64,000 bases of DNA from contig CANRFI010000002.1 of assembly GCA_947629855.1 (NCBI GenBank), forward strand, positions 4,678-68,677, read 5' to 3'. This stretch comes from an uncultured Clostridia bacterium (GTDB lineage Bacteria; Bacillota_A; Clostridia; TANB77; CAG-508). Positions 56,968 to 64,000 of the stretch are shown one piece after another (positions within the stretch are counted from its first letter, which is position 1; each line of letters begins with the position of its first letter). Both the position numbers and the translations under genes were made by a program. Below the pieces are notes generated by a model, which was not told where the DNA came from, did no database searches, and saw nothing but the letters and a program-made list of their open reading frames with translations.

Positions 56968-58692
56968 ATGGGAAAAAGACTAAAGAAATTGAAAAAAGAG
57001 AAAGGAATTACACTAATTGCATTAGTTATAACAATTATCGTGTTATTAATTTTAGCAGCAGTGTCAATAGCAACTTTAACAGGAGAAAATGGAATATTAA
57101 CAAAGGCAAATAGCGCAAAGACAACAAATGATAAAGCACAAGCAGAAGAAGAAATGAAATTAGTAGTAGCAGATTGGCAATTAGAGAAAAAGACAAATAG
57201 TAGCGCAGATTTAGGAGATTTTCTAAATGAGAAACTAGAAAAAGGAGAATTAGATGGCGTAACAGACAATGGAAATGGAAGTTATACAATACAAAGAAAT
57301 GGATATGAGGCAACAATAAGTGACGAAGATGGATTAGGAGATATAGCAGAAGTAGTACCACCAAAAGAAATTACATTTAAAAATGTTAATCCAGAAGAAA
57401 CAAATCCAGCAGGAAGTATGCCAAAAGGAGCAACAGTAGTTGAAGAAAATGGTGAAGAATTAAATGATGTAGATAAAGGAATTGTAATAAGAGATACTAA
57501 TAATAATGAGTGGGTATGGATAGAAGTACCAAAAAGTATCTATAAAAATCCAGATTATACAAAAGAAGGAGAGCCATCAGGAGAAACAGACTATGATAAA
57601 ATAACAAAAGTACTAAAAGCATATGCAGACCCATATACAAAAGGAAGTGCATCACAAACTGAAGGTGGAACAGATGAGTGGTATGACAAATTGGGTACAA
57701 TATATGACGGAGAAAATGAATATAGCGAAGTAAAATATTTAACAGATCTTGGAACTTATAACCCAGAAACATATTTTACAAACGCAAAAAAATATTATGG
57801 AACAATTTATAAGGATAATACTGGAGTAGAGAAAGCAGAAAGTTATGAGTCTGGAACAAAATATTATGCAAAAATAACAGAAAAATTAAATGACACATCT
57901 GGATGTGGATTAACTTATAGTGAATATCAAAATACCTATCAAGCAATGTTAAAAAGTGTATATAATAATGGAGGATTTTGGATAGGAAGATATGAAGCAG
58001 GAATAGAGGGAACAACAGGAACAGATGAAGAAAGTTTAAAATTAGGAAGAACAAATTTAAATTGCCCTCGCATAGATATTTCTACTTCACCAAAAGCAAT
58101 AAGTCAAAAAGATGCAATACCATATAATAGGGTTTACTGTAATGAAGCACAAAAATTATCAAGTAACATGACACCAGATAGTAGTAAAACAAGTAGTTTA
58201 CTATTTGGAATCCAATGGGATTTAGTATGTAAATTTATAGAAGAAAAAGAAGTAAAAGAACAAGGGGATAGCCAGAAAGCAAGTATAATAGCAAGTATTA
58301 ATTCAGATAGTGGAGAATGGGGAAATTATACTAATAAAGAGTTTACTGTTGAAAATGGTAATGGTAAATATTATATTTGGTTTGGTAGTCCTGAAACATG
58401 GCAAAAAGTTCCAGAAGATTACACAAAGCCGGAAGTATTATCATCTCCACCAAGTGGAGCACCGATATTTAGCACAGGAATAGTAGAAAGAAATAATAGA
58501 TTAAATATCTATGATTTTGCAGGAAATCAACATGAGTGGGCTTTAGAACATGACAATGAATTTCGCTCTCCATGTAGCGCAAGAGGGGGATCGTTTGTTG
58601 ATAATTATTCTTCTTGCCCTGCTTCTCACCGTGAAGAGTATGGTGCATCGACTGACGGCATCAACATTTCGTTTCGACCAGCTTTGTACTGA
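56968..58692 (+). CDS. Prepilin-like protein with FGE/C-type-lectin variable C-terminus
   Basis: The 574-residue protein starts like a type IV prepilin (EKGITLIALVITIIVLLIL, about 11-29), with cleavage expected after the Gly. Position 5 of the mature protein is not Glu, which is unusual. A long surface region follows, then an FGE-like part (GGFWIGRYEAG) and the C-terminus GNQHEWALEH...ARGGSFVDNYSSCP...ISFRPALY. The last 45 codons (58555-58690) use CGC, TCG, TGC, GGC, ATC and similar codons, unlike the rest, as in DGR variable repeats. It is cargo of the element and a likely adhesin. Confidence 0.8.
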   Translation: MGKRLKKLKKEKGITLIALVITIIVLLILAAVSIATLTGENGILTKANSAKTTNDKAQAEEEMKLVVADWQLEKKTNSSADLGDFLNEKLEKGELDGVTDNGNGSYTIQRNGYEATISDEDGLGDIAEVVPPKEITFKNVNPEETNPAGSMPKGATVVEENGEELNDVDKGIVIRDTNNNEWVWIEVPKSIYKNPDYTKEGEPSGETDYDKITKVLKAYADPYTKGSASQTEGGTDEWYDKLGTIYDGENEYSEVKYLTDLGTYNPETYFTNAKKYYGTIYKDNTGVEKAESYESGTKYYAKITEKLNDTSGCGLTYSEYQNTYQAMLKSVYNNGGFWIGRYEAGIEGTTGTDEESLKLGRTNLNCPRIDISTSPKAISQKDAIPYNRVYCNEAQKLSSNMTPDSSKTSSLLFGIQWDLVCKFIEEKEVKEQGDSQKASIIASINSDSGEWGNYTNKEFTVENGNGKYYIWFGSPETWQKVPEDYTKPEVLSSPPSGAPIFSTGIVERNNRLNIYDFAGNQHEWALEHDNEFRSPCSARGGSFVDNYSSCPASHREEYGASTDGINISFRPALY

Positions 58693-58750
58693 AACAATTA
58701 TGCAAACGAATTTATTTTTAAACAAAATATAACATTATTTAATATTAAGT

Positions 58751-58780
58751 TATTTGCTCGTAACTTACTCGAGTAAATAA
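58751..58780. promoter_or_regulatory. Hairpin downstream of the variable gene
   Basis: TTATTTGCTCG (58750-58760) pairs with CGAGTAAATAA (58770-58780) except at one position. It contains the putative right arm site ATTTGCTCGTAA. A hairpin 60 bp after a variable repeat is also a feature of DGR targets. Confidence 0.45.
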
Positions 58781-58825
58781 GGAAAATTGCTTATAAATAG
58801 CGGACTATAAAGATTTAAAACTTAA

Positions 58826-58837
58826 CATCTGCACCAA
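58826..58837 (+). repeat. attR of the mobile element
   Basis: CATCTGCACCAA, identical to the end of tRNA-Leu at 53783-53794. No tRNA body stands before it. Confidence 0.65.
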
Positions 58838-59255
58838 CGACGTATTTGTTCGAACTATAAAACAGATAAATAAAAATATCATTCTGAAAAAGGATGGTAT
58901 TTTTTATTAGTTTTTTCAGTATGTACTATATTATTCCCCCGAGTTTTGTACCATTGGTCAAAACTCATAGGGGAGAATGCATTAGTTAAGTACACTAAAA
59001 AATTTGCTCCAATTTTTTTCAACATTTGCCTTTCAATAGGTAACAAGCAAGTGAATAAATATAAACTGTTACATAACTTTTTTATGAAAGTATGTAACCC
59101 ACTATGACACTTTCAAAACTTCGTTTTGTAAAGATGTCAGTGGAATCATAGCGGAAGACTCATAAATTATCTTATTTAATTATTGTTCAAAATATAATAT
59201 TTGCTTGATAAATAGAGATTTTCGTGCTATTATAAATAAAAATGAGGAGAATAAT
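58838..59255. other. Gap with several hairpins, no gene
   Basis: A terminator-like hairpin (58872-58905), a large hairpin around a C-run (58933-58978), GTTACATA/TATGTAAC (59068-59098) and a long hairpin with a TTCG loop (59099-59143) follow each other. This may be the remnant end of another mobile element or a structured RNA. No reading frame of note. Confidence 0.4.
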
Positions 59256-60059
59256 ATGAGTAATAATTGGAATTTGGATAAATTAAAAAAACAAGCTATT
59301 GGTAATCAAAAGTTTGATGAGTATGTTTTAAATGAATCTGGAATATTGAAATATAGTAATTTAAAAGTTTTAGATATTGGGTGCTCAAATGGTTTTAAAA
59401 CTAAAATGCTATTTGATAAATATGATAATATTACAAGTATAACAGGAATAGATACTGATGAAAATGCAATAAATGAAGCAAAAGTAAACTTTAGAGAGGA
59501 TAAAAAATATAGTTTTGAATTAAAAAGTATTGATAATTTAAATAAATTTTCAACATATGATGTTATAAATTTGTCATATGTTTTACAGCACTTAGAACAT
59601 CCACAAGAAATTTTAAAAAAGTTAAAGAGTATTCTTACCGATAGGGGAATAATAATAATTAAAGTGCCAGACGATAGTTTTAAATTTTGTTATCCAGATA
59701 ATGAAGACCTATTACATAAAATATTTTATTTATATGAAAATGAAATTATGAAAAAGCAAAATATAACAAAATATACTGATAGATATATAGGTAAAAAAGT
59801 TTATAATTACTTAGTTCAAAATGGTTATGACAATATTAAATTATATTATTCAGTTAGTGATACTATTGGAAAAACACTTGAACAAAGATTAAAATTTTTT
59901 GATGGTTCCATTGGTTTTAGAAGTGCAATGAATAAAAGTAATGTATCAGAAAAAGTAAAAAACGAAATGGAAGAGTTGTTGTATAAATTAAAACAAAATT
60001 TTCAAAAAGAAGATTTTTATTATACAATGACAGTTCTTTATTATATTGCAAGTAAATAA
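59256..60059 (+). CDS. Class I SAM-dependent methyltransferase
   Basis: The 267-residue protein has the SAM-binding motif VLDIGCSNG (about residue 38) with an acidic second motif (GIDTDENAI) and the domain's later YVLQHLEHP. The target is unknown. I start it at 59256, after GAGGAG. It is followed by a C39-like protein 18 bases on, so they probably work together. Confidence 0.85.
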   Translation: MSNNWNLDKLKKQAIGNQKFDEYVLNESGILKYSNLKVLDIGCSNGFKTKMLFDKYDNITSITGIDTDENAINEAKVNFREDKKYSFELKSIDNLNKFSTYDVINLSYVLQHLEHPQEILKKLKSILTDRGIIIIKVPDDSFKFCYPDNEDLLHKIFYLYENEIMKKQNITKYTDRYIGKKVYNYLVQNGYDNIKLYYSVSDTIGKTLEQRLKFFDGSIGFRSAMNKSNVSEKVKNEMEELLYKLKQNFQKEDFYYTMTVLYYIASK

Positions 60060-60077
60060 TATGTAAGGTGATTTTAT

Positions 60078-60689
60078 ATGAATAATAATAAAATAAGATA
60101 TAAACAAAGAGATTTTCATTTACAAGAAATAGATAAATTTACTGATTTAGATTGGAGTTTAGAAAAGTATGGATGTGGGCCAACATCTATAGCTAATATA
60201 TTAAGAAACTATGGCTTTAAAGTTAATCCAATAGATATAGCAAAAAAAATATTGTTTGATAAAAATGGTAATTTTGATAAAACATATTTAAGAAATAGAG
60301 GAATAAACGATAAAGGATTAATATACTGTATAGAAAGATTAATAAAAGAAGATAAATTCAATATTTCTTATGAGATTGTAAAAATAGACTTTTTAAATGT
60401 TAATAGTCAAAAAGAGAAAATAATTGATTTAGTAAAGCAAGGTAATATGGCTATAATTCATGTAGGACCATCTGAAGTAAGTCCTTTGACATTTTCTAAA
60501 AATGGACATTATTTAGTGATTAGTGATATCGATGAGGATAATAATTTTTATGTAATTAATTCTAATAAAATAGGTGATAATCAGCTGGGTATTCCTTTTG
60601 ATTATGATACTATTATTAAAAATATGATAGGTAGAAAAGATTCATTTAATTTTTTATTTATAAAAAAATTAAGTAATATTGATAAGTAA
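60078..60689 (+). CDS. Peptidase C39-like protein
   Basis: The 203-residue protein has a papain-like site: KYGCGPTSIANILRNYG (Cys), GHYLVISDIDEDNNFYVINS (His, Asn). No signal peptide or ABC part is seen, so it may work in the cytoplasm, for example on a peptide substrate of the methyltransferase operon. Its partner and product are not known. Confidence 0.8.
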   Translation: MNNNKIRYKQRDFHLQEIDKFTDLDWSLEKYGCGPTSIANILRNYGFKVNPIDIAKKILFDKNGNFDKTYLRNRGINDKGLIYCIERLIKEDKFNISYEIVKIDFLNVNSQKEKIIDLVKQGNMAIIHVGPSEVSPLTFSKNGHYLVISDIDEDNNFYVINSNKIGDNQLGIPFDYDTIIKNMIGRKDSFNFLFIKKLSNIDK

Positions 60690-60844
60690 TGTAATATATC
60701 TGCTACTTTTAAACCAATAATTTTATATCTGTTAAAGCTGTCTATAACATAAATTTTATAAAGTGTACTTGATTAACTCCTACTGGGTTAGGATTTATGT
60801 CAAAGTCAAAGCCCTAAAAAGATAAATTAAGATTAGCAATATGT
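60690..60844. other. Gap with no clear feature
   Basis: About 155 bases, AT-rich. I see no gene, promoter or terminator of note. Confidence 0.4.
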
Positions 60845-61063
60845 ATGAGTAATAGTAGTTATACTAATCTAAAATATGATAAACCTGAAATGTATGTAAG
60901 ATTTGATAATATGTTAAAAGAAATTGATGATGAATATAGAACTACAATTATAAATTTTGGAAAATATAAGCTCGTGATGTTTGCAATGGCTAAACTTATG
61001 GAAATGGAAACAACAGAACAAAATCAAGTTGCGTTATTTCTATTAAATAGCATTAAGTTATAA
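60845..61063 (+). CDS. Unrecognised 72-residue protein
   Basis: A short helical protein with no motif. No ribosome site is evident before its ATG, so it may be a remnant. A hairpin with a T-run on the minus strand lies directly after it. Confidence 0.35.
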   Translation: MSNSSYTNLKYDKPEMYVRFDNMLKEIDDEYRTTIINFGKYKLVMFAMAKLMEMETTEQNQVALFLLNSIKL

Positions 61064-61069
61064 TAAAAA

Positions 61070-61103
61070 CAGAACTCCCGCGCGGTAGTAACCTTGTGGG
61101 AGT
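61070..61103 (-). terminator. Leftward terminator
   Basis: The arms ACTCCC (near 61076) and GGGAGT (near 61096) pair, and on the minus strand the hairpin is followed by CTGTTTTTA. It probably ended the leftward gene whose remnant lies at 61105-61323. Confidence 0.55.
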
Positions 61104-61104
61104 C

Positions 61105-61323
61105 TAATTAGTCATCATTGTAGCTTTTCCAATTTTGCATGTCCGATATAAGTTAAAGTAGTAAAGTTTGAGTTGGATAACTCTTTTAACACTTTACTAG
61201 TAACAGCTGAGTTTTCGCATATACTTGTCGCAATCGTTTTTGCCCAAAGCTCGCTGTTCGAAATTGTAGCACATTGTCTTGCGATAGAAATAAGAGCCTC
61301 TTCATCTGCATGTGTAGATTATG
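61105..61323 (-). pseudogene. C-terminal remnant of a leftward gene
   Basis: The frame THADEEALISIARQC...HAKLEKLQ is open for about 66 codons but has a stop just before it and no start. Codon use (GCG, TCG, ACG) is foreign to the window. The leftward terminator follows. I do not recognise the family. Confidence 0.45.
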
Positions 61324-61683
61324 CAACTATATTCCAAACTTGAACTAAAAAAAGGTGGTTATGAAATTGGAAAAGATGAAATGAGTCAAGCAAATGAATA
61401 TGTTGAAACATTAAGTTTTTCAGGAAGTTTCACAAATAAAACAGAAATAAATGCTTTTGTTGTTGGTAGCAAGGTATATAGTAAAATGTCTTCTGAAAGA
61501 AAGTTAGATGAAATTAATAGTAAAGTAATAGCTTGTACATATGATCAATTAGTTGCAACTGCTAAAAGAAGATTATTTAAATTAAAAGATTATTTAGCAG
61601 ATAGATATGAAAAAACGTCAACTGAAAATATAGTTACAAAAGTTTTAAGCGAACCTAAACAAACTAAAATTGCTAATTCCTAA
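61321..61683 (+). pseudogene. C-terminal fragment of an ATP-binding (GHKL-like) protein
   Basis: The 120 residues (KDEMSQANEYVETLSFSGSF; VIACTYDQLVATAKRRLFKL) match the end region of large ATP-binding proteins found in accessory regions, as far as I can recall the family. The N-terminal ATPase part is absent, so this is probably a remnant. Confidence 0.45.
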
Positions 61684-61695
61684 ACCTTAATTTTT

Positions 61696-61775
61696 ATATA
61701 CTAACTCTATTTCATCAAGGCTAAAATGTATGAGCAAAGCTCAGCCTTGACAAAATAGAGTTAGTATATTTTTGA
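61696..61775 (+). terminator. Long hairpin terminator
   Basis: A 17-bp perfect outer stem (61696-61712 with 61753-61769) encloses an 8-bp inner stem (61715-61722 with 61743-61750) and is followed by Ts. Confidence 0.75.
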
Positions 61776-61828
61776 GGCTATTAAGAGGAAAAGAATTACT
61801 GTAAAAGTTCACTAAGTGTACTAATAAA

Positions 61829-61872
61829 TTCACAAAATGAACTAAAATTTTATATATAGCTCATTTTGTGAA
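61829..61872. promoter_or_regulatory. Inverted repeat upstream of the S51-like gene
   Basis: TTCACAAAATGA (61829-61840) and its complement (61861-61872), 20 bases apart. It may be an operator or an attachment-like repeat. Confidence 0.4.
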
Positions 61873-61988
61873 CTACTAGATTTTTTCTAATAAATGTGAT
61901 ATAAATATGTTAAAATGAAAAAGGAGAATTTTAAAGTATTATGATGCACATGAAATAAATTTAAAATTTTATTATAAGAAGGTGTGAT

Positions 61989-62594
61989 ATGAAAAATATA
62001 ATCTTAACAGCTAATGGCTTTAATAATAATGGAAAAAGAAGTGAAAAAATAGAAAAATTATTTGAAGAAATATCAAGAGGAAAGAAAGTTTTATTAATAG
62101 GAAATGCAGCGAAAACCACCAATATAAATTCTAGAAAAGATGTAAAAGATAATCTTGAAAGAATTGGAGCTAAACAAGTAGAATTACTTGATATTAAGCA
62201 ATCAAATTTAGAAAGAATTTTAGAATTTGATGTAATATATGTAATAGGTGGAGATCCTGGAGAATTAATAGAATTAAATAATACAAGTAAGTTTAAAGAC
62301 TATATAATTGAATTTCTAAAAAAAGGAATATACATTGGTGAAAGTGCCGGTAGTATAATAATGGGAGAAGATTGCAAATGGGTATATGATATAAAAAAAG
62401 GAACAAAGCCTAAATATGATAAGGTATTTAAAACATATAAAGGATTAGGATTAACAAATTTACGCATATATCCTCATTATGATGAAGCAGATGCAAAATT
62501 AAGAGAAAAAATTGATAAATATGAAAAAGAAAATGATATACAAATTACTAAGTTAAATAATGGTGAGTTTATAGAAATTGAATATAATAAATAA
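61989..62594 (+). CDS. Peptidase S51-like protein
   Basis: The 201-residue protein has the class I glutamine amidotransferase-like fold of the S51 family: VIGGDPGEL, and GESAGSIIMG with the nucleophilic Ser (about 120-129). A later HY region may carry the catalytic His. S51 peptidases (dipeptidase E type) cut small Asp-containing peptides. AGAAGGTG upstream. Confidence 0.85.
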   Translation: MKNIILTANGFNNNGKRSEKIEKLFEEISRGKKVLLIGNAAKTTNINSRKDVKDNLERIGAKQVELLDIKQSNLERILEFDVIYVIGGDPGELIELNNTSKFKDYIIEFLKKGIYIGESAGSIIMGEDCKWVYDIKKGTKPKYDKVFKTYKGLGLTNLRIYPHYDEADAKLREKIDKYEKENDIQITKLNNGEFIEIEYNK

Positions 62595-62720
62595 AAAATT
62601 TCATAAATCATTTGACTTTTTCACTTGTTTTGAGTCTAATAATTATAGAAAGATGAGATACCACAGAAATGTGGCGTATCGTTTGATTAATATTTTAAAT
62701 TAAAATACATCTCTAACGAT

Positions 62721-62763
62721 CTGTACTGAACCCAAAAAGTCTAACTTTTTGGGTTCAGTACAG
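62721..62763. terminator. 20-bp perfect hairpin terminator
   Basis: 62721-62740 pairs exactly with 62744-62763 around a three-base loop. It lies between converging genes and probably stops both. Confidence 0.85.
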
Positions 62764-62792
62764 ATTTTAAAAATGTTTCTTTTTTTATAGTA

Positions 62793-62987
62793 TTATACTT
62801 CAGGCGCGTAATATGGACAATTCCTTTCAGAATCATTGTCAATATTTTTCTCCCCCGCACATCCTACAAAGTCGCCAAAGCATTGGCAATCTCCATTACA
62901 ATGCCATTTATATGGGGTTTTCTGCCTTTCTTCACCTTCCAATTGTAGCTTCGGATTCAGAGAAGCATTTAGCTTATTATGTTCCAT
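62793..62987 (-). CDS. Small Cys-rich protein
   Basis: The 64-residue protein has five Cys in its second half (HCNGDCQCFGDFVGC...NCPYYAPEV). A perfect AAGGAGGT site supports translation. The CPYY end is like that of some small clostridial zinc or Fe-S proteins. A RiPP precursor is possible but no modifying enzyme lies nearby. Confidence 0.7.
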   Translation of the reverse strand: MEHNKLNASLNPKLQLEGEERQKTPYKWHCNGDCQCFGDFVGCAGEKNIDNDSERNCPYYAPEV

Positions 62988-63180
62988 ACTGTATACCTCC
63001 TTCAGTTTATTAATAAGTTATAGGTGAATCAAATATATAATTTTTTATATCAATATTTTATCACGCGATATATTATTTATCAAGAAAAAATGATATTACC
63101 ATTAAAATGACAAAAATTTTATGTTAAAGTAAAGATAATAATTTAATTGATATTTGTATGTCAATCGTGGGGAAAACAAA

Positions 63181-63245
63181 AAAAGTTGTAGATATCTACG
63201 TCATCGGTACCAAAATATATAATCGTTACACCAGACGGAGAATGA
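63181..63245 (+). pseudogene. Possible C-terminal scrap of a recombinase
   Basis: VDIYVIGTKI and then, in another frame, IIVTPDGE to a TGA resemble the end of large serine recombinases. The frames do not join without an indel. It may mark an old mobile element; very uncertain. Confidence 0.25.
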
Positions 63246-63289
63246 TCAAATCGACTGTAAATAAAAACACTACAACCAGACAATAATAA

Positions 63290-64000
63290 CTAACTATTTT
63301 TTTCTATAGGCAACCACCATTCTGTATGATCCTTATAATAAACTTCTATTTCTGGAATACTTCGAATATTATAACCAGAATAAGGTATCCAATTTTTATA
63401 AACATAGAAACTTAAATTAGACATAGCATCTCCACTAACTTCCTTTACACCAAACATAGCCCATGTTGATTCTGGAATAATAAGTTTTGAACTACCTACA
63501 AATTGCTTTTTTGAAGCTATATGATATTTTGCTGTCTTAGGGGTAGGAAAAAGTTCATCATACTCAATAATTCCGAAAGTAGTATCATTAAAAATTTCTG
63601 AGTAACAATTACTAGATCTTAGTTCTTTCCAAAAATTAGGTGCAACAACTTTTATATCTTCAAGATAGCATTTTTTAGAGACTGTATAAAAATTTAAATT
63701 ACTTTCTTTATTTATTTTAAAATCTAGTTCAATGTTATTCAATATATTATTTGCAAAAGTGAATGGAGGAAAATTTTTTATATATTTGGAATTTTGTTTT
63801 ACTTCACTTGGTTTTATTCCATGAAACTTTTTAAATGCTCTTGAAAATGAAATTGGAGAATCATATCCGTATTTTATACTTAAATCTATTATTTTTATAT
63901 TAGAGTTTATAAGTTCAAGCCCTGCCATACTTAATCTTCTATTTCTAATATATTCAGTAAGAGAAATTCCTGTTATAAAATTAAAAATTCTATATAAAGT
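63290..64000 (-). CDS. AraC-type regulator with GyrI-like effector domain, truncated by the window end
   Basis: The frame continues to the last base of the window (TLYRIFNFITGISLTEYIRN) and then through the AraC second helix-turn-helix (DLSIKYGYDSPISFSRAFKKFHGIKP). The C-terminal 150 residues (from NLNFYTVSKKC on) form a GyrI-like effector-binding domain. AraC/GyrI proteins sense small molecules and often control efflux genes. The start lies outside the window, so an internal ATG is not the start. Confidence 0.9.
   Translation of the reverse strand, partial: TLYRIFNFITGISLTEYIRNRRLSMAGLELINSNIKIIDLSIKYGYDSPISFSRAFKKFHGIKPSEVKQNSKYIKNFPPFTFANNILNNIELDFKINKESNLNFYTVSKKCYLEDIKVVAPNFWKELRSSNCYSEIFNDTTFGIIEYDELFPTPKTAKYHIASKKQFVGSSKLIIPESTWAMFGVKEVSGDAMSNLSFYVYKNWIPYSGYNIRSIPEIEVYYKDHTEWWLPIEKNS

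Larger units (their letters stand above)
53795..58837. mobile_element. 5-kb integrative mobilisable element at tRNA-Leu
   Basis: It holds a MOBV relaxase, a tyrosine integrase, an excisionase-like protein and a prepilin-like surface protein between the two 12-bp repeats. It has a relaxase but no conjugation machinery, so it would need a helper element to move. None of its genes shows the CGG frame anomaly. Confidence 0.8.

Noticed and set aside
32466..58690. A complete diversity-generating retroelement inside the window
   Set aside because: No reverse transcriptase, accessory protein or A-rich template copy of either variable region was found; only target-like genes are claimed.

Overview
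The window is AT-rich, Gram-positive-type DNA from an anaerobic member of the Bacillota. It is probably an uncultured gut-type clostridium, although no ribosomal or other decisive marker gene is present. The evidence is a CIRCE operator before groESL, strong TTGACA/TATAAT promoters, AGGAGG ribosome sites, a reverse rubrerythrin, FeoAB, CarD, a UPF0182 protein, Spo0A-C-like proteins, and the style of the prophage.

Layout. Positions 1-2620 are host: a small unknown gene and groES-groEL. Positions 2659-35507 are a complete-looking siphovirus-type prophage. It inserted into the 5' half of a tRNA-Thr(CGT) gene: the original promoter and tRNA start remain at the left end, and the phage brought a 43-bp copy that rebuilds the tRNA at 35470. 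Its order is integrase, immunity region, early small genes, replication and nucleic-acid enzymes (DnaD-like, RusA, methyltransferase, RNA ligase), ArpU-type activator, HNH/terminase, HK97-type head, tail, a C-type-lectin-like variable protein, holin, endolysin and a MazF-like gene. Positions 35580-53793 are host housekeeping: Spo0A-C-like protein, ftsY, UPF0182, DUF5665-like, tyrS, rubrerythrin, thioesterase, amylase, dnaE, Nudix, feoAB, dut, carD and tRNA-Leu. Positions 53795-58837 are a 5-kb mobilisable element at the 3' end of tRNA-Leu(TAA), with a MOBV relaxase, integrase, excisionase-like protein and a prepilin-like surface protein with an FGE/C-type-lectin end. Positions 58838-64000 are an accessory patch: structured DNA, a methyltransferase/C39-like pair, gene remnants, a peptidase S51-like protein, a Cys-rich small protein and a truncated AraC regulator.

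The most striking observation is a recurring reading-frame anomaly. Fifteen times, in ten genes on both strands (dnaE x4, feoB x3, tyrS, amylase, DUF5665-like, and prophage immA, DnaD-like, methyltransferase and two small genes), an in-frame CGG codon must be passed by skipping its C. The protein then continues with a GGA or GGT glycine codon that fits the conserved sequence. No other kind of frameshift is seen in an otherwise intact gene, apart from a classical -1 slip in the tail chaperone. Either the sequence carries a very specific systematic error, or this organism and its phage use +1 recoding (quadruplet CGGN read as Gly). Both explanations can be tested.

A second theme is two putative hypervariable C-termini (phage 32466-32555 and mobile element 58555-58690). 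Their codon use differs sharply from the rest of their genes and resembles targets of diversity-generating retroelements, but no reverse transcriptase is encoded in the window.
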